From Gammaproteobacteria bacterium (GTDB taxonomy: Bacteria; Pseudomonadota; Gammaproteobacteria; Competibacterales; Competibacteraceae), in NCBI GenBank assembly GCA_020047885.1, contig JAIFNF010000170.1, forward strand, positions 1 through 29,662: a stretch of 29,662 nt of DNA, written 5' to 3'. The notes below the pieces were generated by a model. It was given only the letters and a program-made list of their open reading frames with translations, was not told the DNA's origin and did no database searches. Position numbers and translations under genes: made by a program. Positions 9,019 to 17,907 of the stretch are shown one piece after another; position 1 is the stretch's first letter; the number at the start of each line of letters is the position of its first letter.

Positions 9019-9087
9019 TAAATCTGATTTATTTTACATCAATTTTAATTTATAGTAACTGAACTTTCCTTTTTAAGACCAACGCCT
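9019..9087. promoter_or_regulatory. AT-rich divergent promoter region of maeB and the XRE gene
   Basis: This short region is markedly AT-rich in a GC-rich window and separates two divergent genes. It holds a small inverted repeat AAATC-T-GATTT near 9019-9029, a TATAGT near 9050-9055 and, on the minus strand, TTGATG and TAATGT spaced 16 bases apart as a possible maeB promoter. The palindrome could be an operator for the neighbouring XRE protein. Exact promoter positions are a guess. Confidence 0.45.
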
Positions 9088-9333
9088 ATGCTAACCGCAG
9101 CCCAGTTGAAAGCAGCCCGAGCGTTATTGGGCAAGGATCAGCGCACCCTCGCGGAAGCCGCTGATTTATCGCTGCCCACCATTCAGCGCATGGAAGGCAG
9201 CGACGGCGCGATTCGTGGCAACATTGATTCACTGGTCAAGCTCATCGCGGCGCTGGAAACTGCCGGTGTGGAGTTGATCAACGAAGGCGCTGTCAGTGAA
9301 GGCGGCGGGCGTGGGGTTCGGTTGAAGCGCTAA
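9088..9333 (+). CDS. Small XRE-family helix-turn-helix regulator
   Basis: This encodes 81 residues. Residues 1-60 form a Cro/C1-type HTH: LTAAQLKAARALLGKDQRTLAEAADLS with the recognition helix LPTIQRMEGSDG. The tail (LETAGVELINEGAVSEGGGRGVRLKR) is the short C-terminal motif common in single-domain XRE proteins, with an ALETAGVEFI-type strand. It is divergent from maeB across an AT-rich region, so local regulation of maeB or of itself is plausible but unproven. No toxin partner is adjacent, so it is less likely to be an antitoxin. The ribosome binding site is weak. Confidence 0.85.
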   Translation: MLTAAQLKAARALLGKDQRTLAEAADLSLPTIQRMEGSDGAIRGNIDSLVKLIAALETAGVELINEGAVSEGGGRGVRLKR

Positions 9334-9341
9334 GAAGCTAC

Positions 9342-9426
9342 CGTCTTTCAACCTGAATAGCCGACCTCCCGAACCACCCCGTCGCTTCGCGCCACCCCTC
9401 CTTGGCCAAGGAGGGGAATCCGGAAG
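9342..9426. repeat. Dispersed repeat with palindromic core, copy A
   Basis: About 85 bases, matching the reverse complement of 28910-28995 with few differences. The centre 9395-9416 is a perfect 22-bp palindrome (CCCCTCC...GGAGGGG around TTGGCCAA). It lies between the XRE gene and the SulP gene and could fold as a transcription terminator in both directions. No transposase or target duplication is evident. Confidence 0.75.
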
Positions 9427-9477
9427 TTCGGTGATCATCGGGAAATGCCAACCGGGTACTCCATAGCGGAAAATCTG

Positions 9478-11253
9478 ATGAAGCCCGATCAGAAACATCC
9501 ATTTTACTTACCGTTAGGTACTGCGCTGCGCGATAAGCTGCGGGGCGGCTATAACCTCACAAAATTGCGGGCGGACATGCTTGCTGGCGTCACGGTCGGT
9601 ATTGTCGCGGTACCACTGACCATGGCTTTGGCGATTGGCAGCGGCGTACCCCCACAATATGGCCTGTACACCGCGATTATTGCCGGTTTGTTGATCGCAT
9701 TGACTGGCGGCTCCCGCTTTAGCGTGTCCGGGCCGACCGCCGCCTTCATTATCATTCTCCATCCCATTGCCGAAAAATATGGCTTGGGCGGACTGGTCAC
9801 TGCCGGGTTCATGGCCGGGATGATGATGATTACGATGGGCGTCGCGCGGATGGGTAAGTTGATCCAGTTCATTCCCCATCCGGTGACGACCGGTTTTGCG
9901 ACCGGCATCGCGGTGGTCATCGCCAGTCTGCAATTCAAGGATTTTTTCGGACTGCAACTGGCCGTGCAACCGGAGCATTTTCTGGAGCGGATGTGGTGGG
10001 TGGGTCACGCATTGCCCCGCTTTCACGCGCCGGACCTGATCATCGGCGCGGCGACATTGACCTTATTGCTGTGGTGGCCGCGCCTGAAAACCGGCTGGCC
10101 TGCGCCACTGATCGGTGTTATCGCGGCGACCACGCTGGCCTGGCTGCTCAACCGGTTCGTTGAGGGTTTTGAGGTGGCGACCATCGCTTCCCGCTTCAGC
10201 TATGTGCGCGACGGGCACATCCTGCCCGGTATTCCGGCAGTCCTGCCGCACTTTTTGCCCCCGTGGCAGTGGCCCGGCCTGGATGGCCAGCCGCTGGGGC
10301 TGTCGCTGGATTTGGTCAAGGACCTGCTCGGGCCGGCGATGGCGATTGCGCTGCTGGGCGCGATGAAGTCGCTGTTATGCGCGGTGGTCGCTGACGGCAT
10401 GACCGGAACCAAGCATGATCCCGATGCGGAACTGATTGGGCAGGGCATCGGTAACGTGGTCGCGCCGTTCTTTGGCGGCATTGCCGCTTCCGGGGCGCTG
10501 GCCCGGACGGTGTCCAATATCCGCGCGGGTGCTCGTAGCCCACTGGCGGCGGTGTTCAATGCCCTGTTTGTGCTGCTGGTGTTGCTGGTGCTGGCACCGG
10601 TGCTCGGGTCTATGCCGATGGCGGGTCTGGCGGCCTTGTTGCTGCAGGGTGCCTGGAATATGAGCGAACACCAGCATTTCCGCCACATAGTCCGGGTTGC
10701 GTCCGGTAGCGATATTTTGGTGTTGCTGGTCTGTTTCGGCTTGACGGTCATTTTTGACATGGTGACCGCTATTACTGTTGGCGTCGTGCTCGCGTCGCTG
10801 CTGTTTATGAGTCGTATGGCGGAATTGAGCGGGGGGAAGCATATCGCGGCCGATCATCCCCGTTTGGAGAGTCCGTTACCGGAAGGGGTGCGGCTTTACG
10901 AAGTCACCGGTTCGCTGTTTTTCGGGGCTGCGGAAAAGGCGATGAGCGCCCTGCATGACATTGGTGCCCGGCCGCGAGCGGTCATTATCGACATCACCGG
11001 CGTCACCGTCATGGATGTATCCGGGCTGGTGGCGCTGGATTCGGCCATTGAGCGCCTGCTCGGTGATGACGTTCTGGTGGCGGTCGCCGGCGTCCATGGC
11101 CAACCGGCGTTGTTAATGCGGCGGGCGGGTTTACGCAACATTCCGGGCAAGCTATTGTTATCAGCAGGCCTGCCGCAGGCTCTGATGCGTGTGCGGCGCT
11201 ATTTGGGCGAGTCGGCTTCCGGTCAACCGCTACTGACGGACGCCATCACTTGA
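9478..11253 (+). CDS. SulP-family anion transporter with STAS domain
   Basis: This encodes 591 residues from ATG 9478; an alternative ATG at 9445 would add eleven residues. It begins with the family signature LRADMLAGVTVGIVAVPLTMALAIGSGVPPQYGLY and SRFSVSGPTAAF, has about a dozen hydrophobic segments up to about residue 450, and ends with a cytoplasmic STAS domain (RLYEVTGSLFFGAAEKAM, AVIIDITGVTVMDVSGL). SulP proteins move sulfate, bicarbonate or C4-dicarboxylates (DauA); the substrate cannot be read from the sequence. It is only 41 bases ahead of hyfB in the same direction, so it probably shares the Hyf-like operon. That pairing raises the possibility of anion transport coupled to the complex's ion gradient, which is my inference. 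Confidence 0.9.
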   Translation: MKPDQKHPFYLPLGTALRDKLRGGYNLTKLRADMLAGVTVGIVAVPLTMALAIGSGVPPQYGLYTAIIAGLLIALTGGSRFSVSGPTAAFIIILHPIAEKYGLGGLVTAGFMAGMMMITMGVARMGKLIQFIPHPVTTGFATGIAVVIASLQFKDFFGLQLAVQPEHFLERMWWVGHALPRFHAPDLIIGAATLTLLLWWPRLKTGWPAPLIGVIAATTLAWLLNRFVEGFEVATIASRFSYVRDGHILPGIPAVLPHFLPPWQWPGLDGQPLGLSLDLVKDLLGPAMAIALLGAMKSLLCAVVADGMTGTKHDPDAELIGQGIGNVVAPFFGGIAASGALARTVSNIRAGARSPLAAVFNALFVLLVLLVLAPVLGSMPMAGLAALLLQGAWNMSEHQHFRHIVRVASGSDILVLLVCFGLTVIFDMVTAITVGVVLASLLFMSRMAELSGGKHIAADHPRLESPLPEGVRLYEVTGSLFFGAAEKAMSALHDIGARPRAVIIDITGVTVMDVSGLVALDSAIERLLGDDVLVAVAGVHGQPALLMRRAGLRNIPGKLLLSAGLPQALMRVRRYLGESASGQPLLTDAIT

Positions 11254-11294
11254 ACTACGCAGATGGATTGAACCTTTTATTGGACGCTTAACGG

Positions 11295-13325
11295 GTGAAT
11301 CTCGCCACTATGCCGTTGCCTCTACTCTTGATGTTATCCATGGCTTTGCTGGCCATCGGCGTTTACGCGGTCGCTGCTGCACGGCAACCGGCGGGCAGTC
11401 GCCGGATTTACAGTGCGGCTCTGACAATCAGCACGCTCGCTTTAATCCTGGCGTTGACGCATCTGCTCACCGCTCCGGAACCGGCGACGCTGACCTTGCC
11501 GCTGGGTCTACCCTGGTTGGGCGCGCATTTCCGCTTGGACGCGCTGTCCGCCTTTTTCCTGACCGTGGTCAATTTGGGCGGCGGCATCGCCAGCCTGTTC
11601 GCCCTCGGTTACGGCCAGCATGAACGCGCCCCGGAGCGGGTGTTGCCCTTTTTTCCGGCGTTTCTGGCCGGGATGAACCTGGTGGTGTTGGCCGACGATG
11701 CGTTCACGTTCCTGTTTGCCTGGGAATTTATGTCGCTCAGTTCCTGGGCGCTGGTGATGGCGCATCATCAGGAACCCGCCAACGCTCGCGCCGGTTATCT
11801 GTATCTGGTCATGGCCTGTTTCGGTACCTTGGCGCTATTGCTGGCCTTTGGAGTCATGGCCGGTCCGAATGGCGGTTACGACTTCGCGACGATTCGCGCC
11901 GGTGACATGTCGCCGGGCGTAGCGACCGCGGCCTTATTCCTGGCGCTGCTGGGCGCGGGTTCCAAGGCCGGGCTGGTGCCGCTGCATGTCTGGTTGCCGC
12001 TGGCGCATCCCGCCGCGCCCAGCCATGTGTCGGCGCTGATGAGCGGGGTGATGACCAAGGTGGCCATTTATGGCTTTATCCGCATCGTGTTCGATCTGGT
12101 CAGCCAGCCGATTCCCTGGTGGGGCGGCGGACTGGTGTTGGCCTTGGGCGGCATCACGGCGGTACTCGGCGTGTTGTACGCGCTGATGCAGCATGATTTG
12201 AAGCGGTTGCTGGCGTATCACACCGTGGAAAATATCGGGATTATTTTCATTGGGTTGGGGCTGGCACTGGCATTTCAGGCGAACCTGATGTACGCCAGTG
12301 CGGCGATGGCGTTGACCGCTGCGCTGTTTCATGTTCTCAATCATTCGCTGTTCAAAAGCCTGTTGTTTCTGGGCACGGGCGCGGTGCTGACGGCCACCGG
12401 CGAGCGCGATATGGAGCGGCTGGGGGGATTGATTCACCCGATGCCGTGGACGGCACTGGCCTTTCTGACTGGCGCAGCGGCGATTTCCGCGTTACCGCCG
12501 CTCAATGGCTTTGTCTCGGAATGGCTGACGTTCCAGGCGATTCTGTTGACCCCGGAATTGCCGCAATGGCTGCTCAAATTCCTGGCCCCGGCAGTCGGCG
12601 CATTGCTGGCTTTGTCCGCTGCGCTGGCCGCGGCCTGCTTCGTCAAAGCCTTCGGCATCACCTTCCTCGGGCGTCCGCGTTCCCCCGCTGCCGCCCAAGC
12701 GCAGGAAACCGACCGCTATTCACTGGCCGCGATGTTCACCCTGGCCGCGCTCTGTTTGCTGGCCGGGATTCTGCCGGGTCTGGTGGTGGACGGACTGGGG
12801 TCGGTCGTTGGACTGCTTAATGGCGGGGCACAACTGGTGGCGCAATACAACCAGCCCTGGTTGACGCTGGCACCGATTGTCGATGTGAAAGGTTCCTATA
12901 ACGGCCTGCTGGTGTTGACGTTTATGGCGCTGTCGGGAACCGCTGCCGCCTTCCTGATTCATCGACTGGCGTCGAATGCCCTGCGGCGCGGTCCGGCCTG
13001 GGATTGCGGCTTTCCTGACGCCAGCCCGGCGACGCAATACACTGCGGGCAGCTTTGCGCAGCCAATCCGCCGGGTATTTGGCAGCATCGTGTTTCAGGCG
13101 CGGGAGCACATCACGATGCCGCCGCCCGGCAATGGCAGTCCCGCGAAGCTGGAGGTGCAGATGCGCGATCCGGTTTGGGATTATGGCTATGCGCCGATCA
13201 CGACTGCTGTCATTGCCGCGTCGACCCGCGCCAATGATCTGCAATATCTGACAATTCGTCGCTACCTGAGCCTGGTGTTTGGCGCACTGGTCGCTCTGCT
13301 GTTGGGGATGGCGCTATGGCGTTGA
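11295..13325 (+). CDS. hyfB: HyfB-like antiporter subunit of an Ehr/Hyf-type complex
   Basis: This encodes 676 residues from GTG 11295, with ATG 11310 as alternative. It is a NuoL/MrpA-type polytopic membrane protein. FAWEFMSLSSW carries the conserved proton-channel glutamate, and GSKAGLVPLHVWLPLAHPAAPSHVSALMSG plus VMTKVAIYG carry the conserved lysines and the Q-loop-like motif. HHAxx-type NHSLFKSLLFLGTGAV and the discontinuous-helix regions follow. In hydrogenase-4-like complexes HyfB is one of the ion-pumping subunits. The C-terminal extension (GPAWDCGFPD, YTAGSFAQPIRRVFG) is typical of HyfB/HycC and contacts the membrane arm. It overlaps hyfC by ten bases. Confidence 0.9.
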   Translation: MNLATMPLPLLLMLSMALLAIGVYAVAAARQPAGSRRIYSAALTISTLALILALTHLLTAPEPATLTLPLGLPWLGAHFRLDALSAFFLTVVNLGGGIASLFALGYGQHERAPERVLPFFPAFLAGMNLVVLADDAFTFLFAWEFMSLSSWALVMAHHQEPANARAGYLYLVMACFGTLALLLAFGVMAGPNGGYDFATIRAGDMSPGVATAALFLALLGAGSKAGLVPLHVWLPLAHPAAPSHVSALMSGVMTKVAIYGFIRIVFDLVSQPIPWWGGGLVLALGGITAVLGVLYALMQHDLKRLLAYHTVENIGIIFIGLGLALAFQANLMYASAAMALTAALFHVLNHSLFKSLLFLGTGAVLTATGERDMERLGGLIHPMPWTALAFLTGAAAISALPPLNGFVSEWLTFQAILLTPELPQWLLKFLAPAVGALLALSAALAAACFVKAFGITFLGRPRSPAAAQAQETDRYSLAAMFTLAALCLLAGILPGLVVDGLGSVVGLLNGGAQLVAQYNQPWLTLAPIVDVKGSYNGLLVLTFMALSGTAAAFLIHRLASNALRRGPAWDCGFPDASPATQYTAGSFAQPIRRVFGSIVFQAREHITMPPPGNGSPAKLEVQMRDPVWDYGYAPITTAVIAASTRANDLQYLTIRRYLSLVFGALVALLLGMALWR

Positions 13326-14272
13326 TCATGGATTACCTGGTGCAGGGCGGCCAAATGGTGCTGATGCTGTTGCTGGCGCCGCTGGTGACCGGTTGGGTGC
13401 GCGTCCTCAAGGCGCAGTTGCTGCGTCGGCGCGGGCCGTCCCTGCTGCAACCTTACCGCGATTTTCTGAAACTGTTGCGCAAGGAAGTCGTGCTGGCGGA
13501 TTCGGCGTCCTGGCTGTTTCGCGTTGCGCCCTACATCATCTTTGCCGCGATTTGGGTGGCCGCTTCGCTGATTCCCACCTTCGCCGGCGGCCTGATGTTC
13601 AATTGGACGGCCGATTTGATCGCGATTGTTGCGCTACTCGGCACCGCCCGGTTTTTCCTGGCGCTGGCCGGTCTGGATGTCGGTACGAGCTTTGGCGGGA
13701 TCGGCTCCAGCCGCGAGATGATGATTGCCTCGCTGGCGGAACCAGCGATGTTGATGATGGTGTTTACCCTGTCGCTGCTGGCTGGATCGACGGAACTGAC
13801 CACGGTTGCCCACTTCATGCAGGTGGCCGATGTCGGCTTGCGCGTCTCATTGGCATTGGCGCTGCTGGCCCTGCTGATGGTGGCGATTGCCGAAAATGCC
13901 CGCATTCCGGTGGACAATCCGGCGACTCATCTGGAGTTGACCATGGTGCATGAAGCGATGGTGCTGGAATATTCCGGGCGGCATTTGGCACTGATTGAAC
14001 TGGCCGCGTCGCTCAAGCTGTTGCTGTATCTCTCGCTAATCGGCTGCATCTTTGTGCCCTGGGGCATGGCGAGCGTTGGCGAGGCTGGGATGGCGTATCT
14101 GGTCGGGATTGCGGCCTATGTCGGTAAGCTCGCGGTCGGCGGGTTCCTGCTGGCGCTGTTCGAGACTAGCATCGCCAAGATGCGGGTCTTCCGCGTCGAT
14201 CAATTCCTGGGGGCCGCGCTGATGCTGGGACTGCTCGGTGCCCTGTTGCTGTTCGTCTCACGGAGTTTGTAA
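13316..14272 (+). CDS. hyfC: HyfC-like NuoH-type membrane subunit
   Basis: This encodes 318 residues with about eight transmembrane segments. It is the NuoH/HycD homologue that anchors the peripheral redox arm to the membrane. The conserved cytoplasmic stretch ENARIPVDNPATHLELTMVHEAMVLEYSG, rich in acidic residues leading to the ion path, is intact, as is the N-terminal LLAPLVTGWVRVLKAQLLRRRGPSLLQPYRD motif for contact with the large and small subunits. The stop codon shares one base with the hyfE start (TAATG), and the 5' end overlaps hyfB, so translation is probably coupled along the operon. Confidence 0.92.
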   Translation: MALIMDYLVQGGQMVLMLLLAPLVTGWVRVLKAQLLRRRGPSLLQPYRDFLKLLRKEVVLADSASWLFRVAPYIIFAAIWVAASLIPTFAGGLMFNWTADLIAIVALLGTARFFLALAGLDVGTSFGGIGSSREMMIASLAEPAMLMMVFTLSLLAGSTELTTVAHFMQVADVGLRVSLALALLALLMVAIAENARIPVDNPATHLELTMVHEAMVLEYSGRHLALIELAASLKLLLYLSLIGCIFVPWGMASVGEAGMAYLVGIAAYVGKLAVGGFLLALFETSIAKMRVFRVDQFLGAALMLGLLGALLLFVSRSL

Positions 14273-14909
14273 TGCACAGTCTGGAATTTGATATTGCCCA
14301 CTTCCTGGCCGGCGGTATGGTGGTCATCAGCCTGCTGTTGCTCTATCAGGATCGGCTGTATGCGCTGATCAATGTGTTTGCCCTGCATTCGCTGCCTATA
14401 TTCAGGACGCGCATCACCTCTACGTCACGGCGGGCATTGCCTTGCTGTTCAAGACGATCTTTATTCCGGTCGCGCTGCATCGGATTATTCGGAAACTGGG
14501 CATTCATCGCACCCTGGAAGTGGTCGGTGGCGTCGGGCGGGATATGCTGGCCGGCGCGGCGCTGGTGGCGCTGGCAATTCTGGTGATGTTGCCGGTCACG
14601 GCGGGCGCGGATGCGCTGTCGCGGGAGGATCTGGCGTTTGCCTTGGCGGTGGTGTTATTGGGGCTGCTGCTGATGATCAGTCGGCATAACGCGGTCAGTC
14701 TGGTGATCGGATTCATGTCGCTGGAGAACGGGCTGGTGCTGGCTGCGGCCGGGGCGCGCGGGATGCCGCTGGCGGTGGAAATCAGCGTGGCCTTCTCGGT
14801 GCTGATTGCGTTGATCGTGATTGGCGTGTTCCTGTTTCGCATCCGCGAACGGTTTGACAGTGTGGATATGCAGGCGATGGATGCCTTCCGGGAGGAGCGG
14901 CGGCGATGA
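14272..14909 (+). pseudogene. hyfE: HyfE-like NuoK-type subunit, apparent frameshift
   Basis: The start ATG at 14272 opens a good N-terminus (MHSLEFDIAHFLAGGMVVIS...YALINVFALHSL), but after position about 14390 that frame becomes arginine/serine-rich nonsense and stops at 14586. The correct continuation is in the third frame from about 14391: AAYIQDAHHLYVTAGIALLFKTIFIPVALHRII, running cleanly to 14909 and ending FREERRR. That part includes the NuoK-like core SRHNAVSLVIGFMSLENGLVLAA with its conserved glutamate. Fewer residues separate ALHSL from the GIALLFK segment than I expect for HyfE, so a short deletion in a repetitive CTGGCG-type stretch is likely. Either the gene is broken or the assembly has an error here; the neighbours are all intact. 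Confidence 0.8.
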
Positions 14910-16363
14910 GTAGCACGTTGGGGTTTATCGCGATGACGGCGCTGTTGGTCGTTCCCGCCGGGTCGGCGCTGCTGCTGGCGCTGCGGTCGAGTTATCAAAT
15001 CGGTGCACGGCTGAATGTCGGCGCGGCGCTACTCTGTTTGTTGGCGGCTATCGTGCTGTTGGGCGCCCGGCCGGAAGACAATCTCTATCTGCGGGTCGAT
15101 GATTTTAATATCTATCTGATCGTTCTGAATAATCTGGTCAGTTTCACCACCAGCCTGTTCAGCGCCGGGTACATCGGCCATGAACTCGAAACCGGGCGGT
15201 TGACGCCGAAGTATTTGCGTTTCTATCACGCGATGTATCAGGCGTTGCTGTTCTCGATGAATTTGGGATTGTTGGCGAATAACATCGGGTTGCTGTGGGT
15301 GGCGATTGAACTGGCGACGCTGGTGACGGTGCTGATGGTCGGCATTTACCGCACCCGCGCTGCGTTGGAAGCGGCCTGGAAGTATTTTATTCTCGGCAGT
15401 CTGGGCATTGCCTTGGCGCTGTTTGGGACGATTCTGGTGTATCTGGCCGCGCAGCCGGTGATGGGGCCGGGTTTGCCGGCGATGGCTTGGGATCAGTTGC
15501 TGATTCACGCTCATGCTTTTGATCCGGCGCTGCTGAATCTGGCGTTTATCTTTTTGCTGCTCGGTTATGGCACCAAGGCCGGTCTGGTGCCGCTACATGC
15601 CTGGTTGCCGGACGCTCATGCGGAAGGTCCGACGCCGATTTCGGCGGTGCTGTCCGGCCTGTTGCTGAATGTGGCGCTGTATGCGGTGTTGCGCTTCAAA
15701 ATGTTGATGAGCGCCAACCCGGCAGCGCTGGCACCGGGACCGCTGATGGTGGCGATGGGCTTGCTATCCTTGCTGTTCGCCGGGTTCATGTTCTATCGCC
15801 GGGGCGATATTAAACGCCTGTTTGCCTACTCGTCGATTGAACACATGGGCATTATCACCTTTGCGTTCGGCATGGGCGGGCCATTGGCCAACTTTGCCGG
15901 TTTGCTGCACATGATGATGCACAGCCTGACCAAGTCAGCGATTTTCTTCGCGGTCGGCCACATTTCCCAGGTCAAGGGCACGCAGCGGATTTCCACCATT
16001 CGCGGCCTGACTGCGACGCATCCACTGCTGGGTTGGGGACTGGTGGCGGGCGTTATTGCGATTGCCGGGATGCCGCCGTTCGGGGTGTTCATGAGCGAGT
16101 TTCTGGTGGTGAGTTCGACTTTTGCCCGCGAACCGTGGTTGGCATTGCCGTTGGTTCTGGGATTGCTGCTTGGGTTTGGCACGTTGCTTTGGCGGTTGCA
16201 TGGCTTGGCGTTCGGGGAGTCGCACGGCGCGAATATGCCGGGACCGACGTTCATCAGTACCCTGCCGATGCTGGCGCATCTGGCGCTGGTGTTTATGGCG
16301 GGATTCTGGTTACCGGGGCCGTTGGTGGTCTGGTTTCAGCATGTCGCTGCGTTGCTGGGTTAA
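14906..16363 (+). CDS. hyfF: HyfF-like antiporter subunit
   Basis: This encodes 485 residues, the second NuoL/M/N-type subunit of the cluster. The channel glutamate lies in LLWVAIELATLVTVLM, and the lysine-bearing motif GYGTKAGLVPLHAWLPDAHAEGPTPISAVLSG is complete. RRGDIKRLFAYSSIEHMGII and HSLTKSAIFFAVGHI follow, as in HyfF and HyfD. It overlaps hyfE by four bases (ATGA), and hyfG follows after nine bases containing a GGAGGGGAG ribosome binding site. E. coli hydrogenase-4 has a third such subunit, HyfD; none is present here. Confidence 0.9.
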   Translation: MSSTLGFIAMTALLVVPAGSALLLALRSSYQIGARLNVGAALLCLLAAIVLLGARPEDNLYLRVDDFNIYLIVLNNLVSFTTSLFSAGYIGHELETGRLTPKYLRFYHAMYQALLFSMNLGLLANNIGLLWVAIELATLVTVLMVGIYRTRAALEAAWKYFILGSLGIALALFGTILVYLAAQPVMGPGLPAMAWDQLLIHAHAFDPALLNLAFIFLLLGYGTKAGLVPLHAWLPDAHAEGPTPISAVLSGLLLNVALYAVLRFKMLMSANPAALAPGPLMVAMGLLSLLFAGFMFYRRGDIKRLFAYSSIEHMGIITFAFGMGGPLANFAGLLHMMMHSLTKSAIFFAVGHISQVKGTQRISTIRGLTATHPLLGWGLVAGVIAIAGMPPFGVFMSEFLVVSSTFAREPWLALPLVLGLLLGFGTLLWRLHGLAFGESHGANMPGPTFISTLPMLAHLALVFMAGFWLPGPLVVWFQHVAALLG

Positions 16364-16372
16364 GGAGGGGAG

Positions 16373-17896
16373 ATGAACGCAACAGCTTCATTGCGGACAC
16401 TTCTGGAAGCAGGTCGGCCCGTCGCTGAACATCGCCCCTGGCTACGGGTGATCGTGACGCCGGAACTGTGGACGACCCTGAGCGAAGGGTTAGCCCGTGG
16501 CTCCTGGACACTGTTGGGATTGTGGGGCGAAATTGGCATAGTCCATCTGGCGTTGCGCGAGGACTCCAGCGAATCAATAGTTGTCGCCAGTCTGCCCTGT
16601 CCGGAAGGGCGGTTTCCTTCGGTTGGTCGGCTGCACCCGCCAGCGCAACGACTGGAGCGGACTATCGCGGATCTGGTGGGCTTGCAACCGGTGGAGGCTC
16701 CGGACTTTCGTCCCTGGCTGGATCATGGCCGTTGGCCGGTGCGTCATCCACTCGGGTCAGCGACTCCGCCCAGTCAGGCGTTGCCGCCGTACCGGTTCCT
16801 GCCGGTGATCGGTGAAAGTCTGCATCAGATTCCGGTCGGGCCGGTTCATGCGGGCATTATTGAACCGGGACATTTCCGCTTTACCGCGAATGGCGAAGCC
16901 GTGGTGCGGTTGGAAGAACGGCTTGGCTACGTCCACAAGGGGATTGAAACCCTGTTGCAGGGGGCGTCGCTGGACAAGGCGGCGCGGTTGGTCGGCAGGG
17001 TGTCGGGAGACAGTACAGTCGCTTATGCGCTGGCGTTCGCCCGGGCGGTTGAAGCGGCGACGGAAACGGAAATTCCAGTGCGGGCGCACTGGCTGCGGGC
17101 ATTGATGGCGGAACTGGAGCGATTGGCCAATCACTTTGGCGACATCGGCGCGATTTGCAACGACGCGGCTTTTTCACTGATGCTGGCGCATTGCGCGGTG
17201 TTGCGCGAGCAGGTGTTGCGGGCCAGCATGGCGTGTTTCGGGCATCGTCTGCTGATGGATCGGATTGTTCCAGGCGGCGTCGTAGCTGATTTACCGGTAG
17301 AAGGTGTAACGGTTTTACGGGATTTAATTATCGAGTGCCGCCGCCAGTTTCCGCCACTGGTCGAATTGTACGACAACACCGCTTCGCTGCAACAACGCAC
17401 CGTGGACACCGGGTTTGTGAAACCGGCGCTGATTCAGCAATTCGGGTGCGGCGGTCCGATTGGTCGTGCGGGTGGACGCACCTTTGACGCTCGTTGTCAG
17501 CCCGGCTATCCGCCTTACGATGAACTGGAATTCACCCCGCCCCGGCGGACGGACAGCGATGTGAACGGTCGGGTGTGGCTGCGCATTTGCGAAGTCGAGC
17601 AGAGTCTGGCGCTAATTGAACAGATTCTGGAACGGCTGCCGTCCGGTTCCGTGTACGGGGCGTTGAACCTTCCAGGTCAAACCTGTGAAGGAGTCGCCTT
17701 GGTTGAAGGTTTTCGCGGCGATATTCTGGTCTGGCTGCGCCTGAATGCCGACGGTGCGGTGGCGCGTTGTCATCCCCGCGACCCGTCCTGGTTTCAGTGG
17801 CCGGTGCTGGAAGCCGCCGTTGAAAACAATATTGTGGCGGATTTCCCACTGTGTAATAAATCGTTCAACGGCTCCTATTCGGGTCACGATCTGTAG
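16373..17896 (+). CDS. hyfG: HyfG-like large subunit lacking Ni-Fe ligands
   Basis: This encodes 507 residues: a NuoC-like N-terminal domain (about 20-130) fused to a NuoD-like domain (about 140-507), as in HycE/HyfG. Active group 4 hydrogenases bind Ni-Fe through CGIC and DPCxxC. Here the CGIC position reads VGRV (V207, V210) within ARLVGRVSGDSTVAY, and the DPCxxC position reads NGSYSG (S501, G504) in KSFNGSYSGHDL, so all four cysteines are gone. There is also no C-terminal peptide for endoprotease maturation. Other features (EERLGYVHKGIETLL, ELERLANHFGDIG) are well conserved, so this looks like a functional non-hydrogenase subunit of an Ehr-type complex, not a decayed gene. Confidence 0.9.
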   Translation: MNATASLRTLLEAGRPVAEHRPWLRVIVTPELWTTLSEGLARGSWTLLGLWGEIGIVHLALREDSSESIVVASLPCPEGRFPSVGRLHPPAQRLERTIADLVGLQPVEAPDFRPWLDHGRWPVRHPLGSATPPSQALPPYRFLPVIGESLHQIPVGPVHAGIIEPGHFRFTANGEAVVRLEERLGYVHKGIETLLQGASLDKAARLVGRVSGDSTVAYALAFARAVEAATETEIPVRAHWLRALMAELERLANHFGDIGAICNDAAFSLMLAHCAVLREQVLRASMACFGHRLLMDRIVPGGVVADLPVEGVTVLRDLIIECRRQFPPLVELYDNTASLQQRTVDTGFVKPALIQQFGCGGPIGRAGGRTFDARCQPGYPPYDELEFTPPRRTDSDVNGRVWLRICEVEQSLALIEQILERLPSGSVYGALNLPGQTCEGVALVEGFRGDILVWLRLNADGAVARCHPRDPSWFQWPVLEAAVENNIVADFPLCNKSFNGSYSGHDL

Positions 17897-17907
17897 GCAA
17901 CCTCGCC

